Shown: piece by piece, positions 5,842-9,022 of the stretch
Layout: every line of letters begins with the position of its first letter
How positions within the stretch are numbered: position 1 is the first letter of the stretch
Assembly: GCA_019310195.1 (NCBI GenBank)
Contig: JAFDET010000125.1
Span: forward strand, 1-9,022
Length of the DNA: 9,022 nt
DNA from: Deltaproteobacteria bacterium
Lineage (GTDB): Bacteria > Myxococcota_A > UBA9160 > JAFDET01
Direction: 5' to 3'
Notes under the pieces: model-generated
Told to the model about the DNA's origin: nothing
What the model saw: only the letters and a program-made list of their open reading frames with translations
Database searches by the model: none
Made by a program: the position numbers and the translations under genes

Positions 5842-6019
5842 TAAGCCCTCGCGGGAATGAGTAGTCCGCTTCCCAGTGTGGAAGCGCGTTGCCCACGTCG
5901 GCTCCAGAGCCCGCCCTCCGGTCCCTGAGCGCTTCCTCAGCGCATCCACGCGCTTGCGGCGACTTCTGCGGTTCGGCGGTGCGTGGCACCGTTCTTGCTC
6001 TCTTCTCTGTAGCGGGGGG
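5842..6019. other. Intergenic region between the element and the 130-aa gene
   Basis: About 180 bases without a credible gene. It contains two hairpins: CGCTTCC/GGAAGCG at 5867-5886, and a weaker CTGAG/CTCAG near 5924-5939. The promoter of the downstream gene should be here, but I see no convincing -35/-10 pair. Confidence 0.45.
5867..5886. terminator. Hairpin after the protease gene, possible terminator
   Basis: CGCTTCC, six-base loop CAGTGT, GGAAGCG: a perfect 7-bp stem. It lay about 20 bp after the protease stop before the element inserted and lies about 185 bp after it now. There is no T-run, so termination function is a guess. Confidence 0.35.
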
Positions 6020-6026
6020 AGGAGGT
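6020..6026 (+). promoter_or_regulatory. Strong ribosome binding site of the 130-aa gene
   Basis: AGGAGGT, a near-perfect Shine-Dalgarno sequence, ends 5 bases before GTG 6032 and fixes that start codon. Confidence 0.75.
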
Positions 6027-6031
6027 AAGCA

Positions 6032-6424
6032 GTGGCACGCAAGCAGGACGGATCCGGCGCTGAGCTGGATGGTGTGGAAGCGGGAGCGGAGGTGCGGGAT
6101 CGACTGCGCCGGGACCTCGAGGCGCGGGGGGTCGACCCCCTGTTTGCGGATGCGGTGCTCACCCGCGTGGCGCTGGTGAGCTCCGACGCAGCGGAGCCGA
6201 CCTGGGAGGCCATCGTCGAGGGCGTCGAGGTCGCCTACCGCGTGCATCGCAATGGCCAGGAGAGCCTGCGCCGGAGCTTGCGCGACCTGTCGGAGCTGTC
6301 GCGACTCGTCGACGACTTCGGCGGGGAGCTCAAGAAGCTGGACGAGGGGCTCAAGATGCTGACGGCCTACCTGAGCCGCATGCGCAAGCAAGTGTGCAGC
6401 GAGGGCCGCCAGATCCTGCACTGA
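6032..6424 (+). CDS. Helical 130-aa protein of unknown function
   Basis: GTG start with a strong Shine-Dalgarno sequence; 130 residues. It has no signal peptide or membrane segment and is probably cytoplasmic. The first 20 residues are acidic and probably disordered. Residues 20-70 are mixed and contain the DPLFADAVLTRVAL segment. Residues 70-120 are strongly charged and heptad-like (SLRRSLRDLSELSRLVDD, GGELKKLDEGLKMLTAYL), predicting a long amphipathic helix or coiled coil and therefore oligomerisation or partner binding. There are no metal-binding clusters or catalytic motifs; its single cysteine is near the C-terminus. I do not recognise the family. It ends 49 bp before comEC on the same strand and may be cotranscribed with it. 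Confidence 0.75.
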   Translation: MARKQDGSGAELDGVEAGAEVRDRLRRDLEARGVDPLFADAVLTRVALVSSDAAEPTWEAIVEGVEVAYRVHRNGQESLRRSLRDLSELSRLVDDFGGELKKLDEGLKMLTAYLSRMRKQVCSEGRQILH

Positions 6425-6473
6425 GCCTGCCTGCCTGGGCTAGCATTCGAACGCTCCCGGTCCCGGGACGCGA

Positions 6474-9022
6474 ATGCCGCGGTTGCTCCTGCTGCTCGGC
6501 GCCCAGTGCGCCGGGATCGTCGCCGCCGACCTCGGCTGGCTCGCGGCGCACGAGTCGCTGCTGGGCGCCGTGCTGTGCTTGGCGGCCGCACTGCTGGCGG
6601 GTGGTCCACGGCTGCGCCTGGGTCTGGCCGTGCTTGCGGCCGGGTGCGCCAGCGCCCTCCACCTGGGCCACTCGTTGGAAGAGGCGCGGGCCGCAGTGCC
6701 CGCGGCGCCCTTCGAGGCCGTCCTCGAGGGTCGCGTCGTCGAAGCGCGCCACGCTTCCCACGGTTCGCGACTGGTATTGCGCGACGTCGTGGGGATCGAG
6801 TCGCCCGTGCCCCTGGCGCGGGGCTTGTTGGTTCGGGTTCCGGCGGATGGATCGCGTGCGCTTCGAGACGCAGTACGAGGCGACCGCGTGCGCATGCGCG
6901 CTCGCCTGCGTCCCCTGGGAGGCCTGCGGAATCCGGGCCGTGCCGAGGCCGGGCGTCATTGGCAGCGTCGCGGCGTCGGTGCGGCCGCCCGCCCGCTGCA
7001 CGCGTTGCTCGCGGTGCGTGCTCCCGACCGGAGTGCGCGCCCGCTGGCGCCGCTGCTGCGCCTGCGGCTGCGCGTAGCGCGCCGGCTCGAGGCCCTGGGC
7101 CCCGGTGGCCCGCTTCTCGCGGCACTGGCCCTGGGCGAGCGCGGCGGTATTCCGGACGCTGCGCGTCGCGCGTTTTCGGAGCTGGGCATCGCGCATCTGC
7201 TCGCCGTGTCCGGCCTGCACCTGGCGCTGGGCGCCGGTCTCGCCTTCGGCGTAGCCCGGCGCGGCCTGGCCCGCTGGGCGTGGGCGGCGGCGCGCCTGGA
7301 TACCCGGCGCCCGGCGCTGGCGCTGGCCCTGGGGTTCGCCGTGGCGCAGGCGCTGCTCGCGGGGTTCGGAGTTCCCGTGCGGCGGGCGCTGCTGCTGTTG
7401 CTGGCGGTGGCGGCGGAAGTGCTGCAGCGACGCCCCGCGCGTCGGGGAGCGGCGCTGGCTGCGGCGGCCTGCGTGGTGATGGCTTTCGATCCGGCCGCGC
7501 TCTTCTCGCCCGGGGCCCAGCTCTCGTTTGCAGCCACGGCCGCACTGGTCCTGGCTCCCGGCGGGCTGGAGGGTGGTTGGCGTGCGGGGCTGCGTGCATC
7601 GGCCACGGCACTCCTGGCGACTGCACCGCTGGCGGCCCTGAGCCTGGGCGTCGCGGCACCCGCGGCGCTGTTGGTGAATGCGCTGGCCGTCCCGTTGACG
7701 GGGCTGGTGCTGCTGCCGGCAGCCTTGCTCTCCGCAGCGGCCATCGGCCTGGCGCCCGGAGCGGCGCCGAGCGCCGTGCTCGCGGCTGCGGCGGAGCGCA
7801 TGGCGGCCTGGGCGCTGCAGCTCGCCGAGGCAGGGGCCCGCGCAGCGCCGGACGCGACGGGGACGGTGCCTGCCTACGGAGCTCTGGGGCTGGCGGTGGG
7901 TCTGGCGTGGTTCGGCCTGACGTCACCTAGAACCGGCGTTCGGCTGGCCTGCGCGGCGCTCTCGGGCCTGGTGCTGGCGCTCGCGCCGCCTCGGCCGCTG
8001 GCCCCGCCGCCGCCGCGGGTCGTGTTCCTGGATGTGGGCCAAGGCGACGCGGTGCTCGTGCAGAGCTCGGGTGCGGCGATCCTGGTCGACGCCGGCGGCG
8101 CCTTCCCCGGCGGCGACCGGGGACGCGACGCCGTGCTGCCCGCGCTGGCGGCCCTGGGCGTAGAGCGCCTCGACCTGCTCGCCCTGACTCACGCCGATCT
8201 CGACCACCGCGGGGGCGCGCCCGCCATCCTGCGCGGCCTGCCGGTGGCTCGGCTGTGGCTGCCCCGCGGCGGACGGGACGCGCCCGGCTTCGCGGCGGTG
8301 CTGCACGCCGCCCGCGAGCGCGGCGTGCCGGTGGTGGAGCGTGGGACGGGTGCGGCGGCGCTGGATCTGGACGGCCTTCGCGTGGAGAGCCTGTGGCCGC
8401 CCCCGGACGCGGGCTGGCGGGGCAACGACGCCTCCTTGGTGTTGCGGGTCACCGCTGCGGGCGGCCGGGTACTGTTGCCGGGCGATCTCTCCGTCGACGC
8501 GGAGCGCGCCCTGGTCGGATCGGGCGCCGACCTTCGCGCCGATCTCCTGTTGCTGCCCCACCACGGCAGCCGCACGTCCTCTTCGGCCGCGCTCCTGGAG
8601 GCCGTGGGCGGCGTCGCCGCGGTCGTCAGTGCCCCCTGCCTGGGACGCTTCCGCATGCCCGACCCGCGGGTGGAGGAGCGGGTGCGTGCGTACGGCTACG
8701 CGCTGTGGTGGACCGGTCGCGACGGCGCGGTGCTGGCGGCGCTGGGGGAGCGGCGTTGGCTCCACAGCGTGGCGCGGCCGCGCTCCTGCCGGCCCGCCGC
8801 TCAAGGCTCGTTGCCGGGGGGACGATTCGCACCCCGGAATGGGCATCGATCTCCTGGCACTGGTCCTGCTGGCCGTCTTCGTCGTGGTCGGCGCCATGCG
8901 CGGCGCTCTGGCGTCAGCGCTGTCGCTGGTCACGCTGGTGGGCGCGTACGCGGCGGCCGTGATCTTCGCGCCGGGCTTCGGCCCGGCCGTGGCCGATGGC
9001 CTCCAGCTTCCGATGTTGCTGG
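6474..9022 (+). CDS. comEC: ComEC/Rec2 DNA-uptake channel protein (frame open to window end)
   Basis: ComEC forms the inner-membrane channel for transforming single-stranded DNA. All three expected parts are present. The N-terminus has two hydrophobic stretches, then the DUF4131 OB-fold region ending in GLRNPGRAEAGRHWQRRGV (about residues 150-168). The competence domain contains AHLLAVSGLHLALG (240-253), PVRRALLLLL, and many membrane helices to about residue 510. The metallo-beta-lactamase domain has FLDVGQGDAVLV (518-529), THADLDHRGG (572-581), LLPGDLS (667-673) and LPHHGSRTSS (694-703); its metal-binding residues look intact, unlike some ComEC lineages. The conserved part ends near residue 765 (about 8768), the usual size. 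No stop occurs in this frame before 9022, so the annotated end is the window edge. The true C-terminus is either a long overlap with cvpA or an artefact of a base error near 8815-8821. The ATG at 6474 has no clear ribosome binding site, which suggests coupling to the upstream gene. Confidence 0.88.
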   Translation, partial: MPRLLLLLGAQCAGIVAADLGWLAAHESLLGAVLCLAAALLAGGPRLRLGLAVLAAGCASALHLGHSLEEARAAVPAAPFEAVLEGRVVEARHASHGSRLVLRDVVGIESPVPLARGLLVRVPADGSRALRDAVRGDRVRMRARLRPLGGLRNPGRAEAGRHWQRRGVGAAARPLHALLAVRAPDRSARPLAPLLRLRLRVARRLEALGPGGPLLAALALGERGGIPDAARRAFSELGIAHLLAVSGLHLALGAGLAFGVARRGLARWAWAAARLDTRRPALALALGFAVAQALLAGFGVPVRRALLLLLAVAAEVLQRRPARRGAALAAAACVVMAFDPAALFSPGAQLSFAATAALVLAPGGLEGGWRAGLRASATALLATAPLAALSLGVAAPAALLVNALAVPLTGLVLLPAALLSAAAIGLAPGAAPSAVLAAAAERMAAWALQLAEAGARAAPDATGTVPAYGALGLAVGLAWFGLTSPRTGVRLACAALSGLVLALAPPRPLAPPPPRVVFLDVGQGDAVLVQSSGAAILVDAGGAFPGGDRGRDAVLPALAALGVERLDLLALTHADLDHRGGAPAILRGLPVARLWLPRGGRDAPGFAAVLHAARERGVPVVERGTGAAALDLDGLRVESLWPPPDAGWRGNDASLVLRVTAAGGRVLLPGDLSVDAERALVGSGADLRADLLLLPHHGSRTSSSAALLEAVGGVAAVVSAPCLGRFRMPDPRVEERVRAYGYALWWTGRDGAVLAALGERRWLHSVARPRSCRPAAQGSLPGGRFAPRNGHRSPGTGPAGRLRRGRRHARRSGVSAVAGHAGGRVRGGRDLRAGLRPGRGRWPPASDVA
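8839..9022 (+). CDS. CvpA-family membrane protein, N-terminal part (3'-truncated by window edge)
   Basis: The first 61 residues are visible. MGIDLLALVLLAVFVVVGAM is a membrane helix, followed by the RGAL turn and a second helix (LSLVTLVGAYAAAVIF). This is the pattern at the start of CvpA/colicin V production-family proteins, which have four helices with an arginine-glycine turn after the first. Family members are inner-membrane proteins linked to envelope integrity and stress resistance; their mechanism is not settled. The start ATG lies inside the still-open comEC frame, in a different frame. No good ribosome binding site is next to it (a G6 run lies 17 bases upstream), so translation may be coupled to comEC. 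Identification rests on hydropathy and a short motif, so it is moderately sure. Confidence 0.65.
   Translation, partial: MGIDLLALVLLAVFVVVGAMRGALASALSLVTLVGAYAAAVIFAPGFGPAVADGLQLPMLL

Noticed and set aside
6455..6470. Palindromic CCCGGTCCCGGG just before comEC as a terminator or operator
   Set aside because: The arms are only five bases and overlap GC-rich text where such palindromes arise by chance. No T-run or second copy supports a function.
6367..7930. Long open frames of about 470 and 520 codons on both strands over the first half of comEC
   Set aside because: They are Arg/Pro/Ala-rich, show no domain, and lie opposite or out of frame with a ComEC whose motifs read continuously. High GC removes stop codons from alternative frames.
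7923..8933. A 336-codon minus-strand frame opposite the ComEC metallo-beta-lactamase domain
   Set aside because: The plus strand carries the complete HxDxDH, GDL and HHGS motif series. The minus frame has no recognisable motif.

Overview
This is a compact, very GC-rich (roughly 70 % by eye) bacterial window with short intergenic gaps, GTG and possibly CTG starts, and long meaningless open frames on both strands, as expected at this GC. The gene content (an RHS-repeat protein, a DUF4124/retropepsin-like protease, ComEC, CvpA, and a kinase-like/dCMP deaminase fusion) suggests a Gram-negative bacterium of the Myxococcota or 'deltaproteobacterial' kind. That assignment is an inference; no marker gene here fixes the taxon.

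Layout. (1) 1-1512, +: C-terminal two-thirds or less of an RHS/YD-repeat protein, cut by the window edge, with the RHS core ending at a DPSG motif and a unique tail of about 170 residues. (2) 1540-2600, +: two tightly packed membrane-protein genes of unknown function, one of 87 aa with a strong ribosome binding site and one of about 266 aa with about eight membrane segments and seven histidines. The second lacks an ordinary start codon at its expected beginning. (3) 2573-3484, -: an extended-SDR sugar-nucleotide enzyme, best match GDP-4-keto-6-deoxy-D-mannose reductase. It is convergent with, and overlaps by 28 bp, the gene before it. (4) 3544-4536, +: a two-domain protein with a P-loop nucleotide-kinase-like half and a zinc dCMP/dCTP-deaminase-like half, divergent from the reductase across 59 bp. 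A run of eight T lies exactly at the domain junction. (5) 4804-5682, +: an exported DUF4124 plus retropepsin-like aspartic protease. (6) 5682-5841: a 160-bp imperfect palindrome with 19-bp terminal inverted repeats and flanking TA dinucleotides, i.e. a MITE-like element. It sits inside the protease stop codon and rebuilds it. (7) 6032-6424, +: a 130-aa helical protein of unknown function with a strong ribosome binding site. (8) 6474 onward, +: ComEC/Rec2 with DUF4131, competence and metallo-beta-lactamase parts; its frame stays open to the window end. (9) 8839 onward, +: the start of a CvpA-family membrane protein, out of frame with and overlapped by the comEC frame.

The genes do not form one pathway. 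Two observations stand out: the mobile element placed precisely in a stop codon without changing the protein, and the kinase-like/deaminase fusion, whose domain order recalls the antiphage DcdV/AvcD proteins and eukaryotic DCD1, with a homopolymer that could yield a kinase-only product by slippage. No tRNA, rRNA, CRISPR array, transposase gene or phage structural gene was found.
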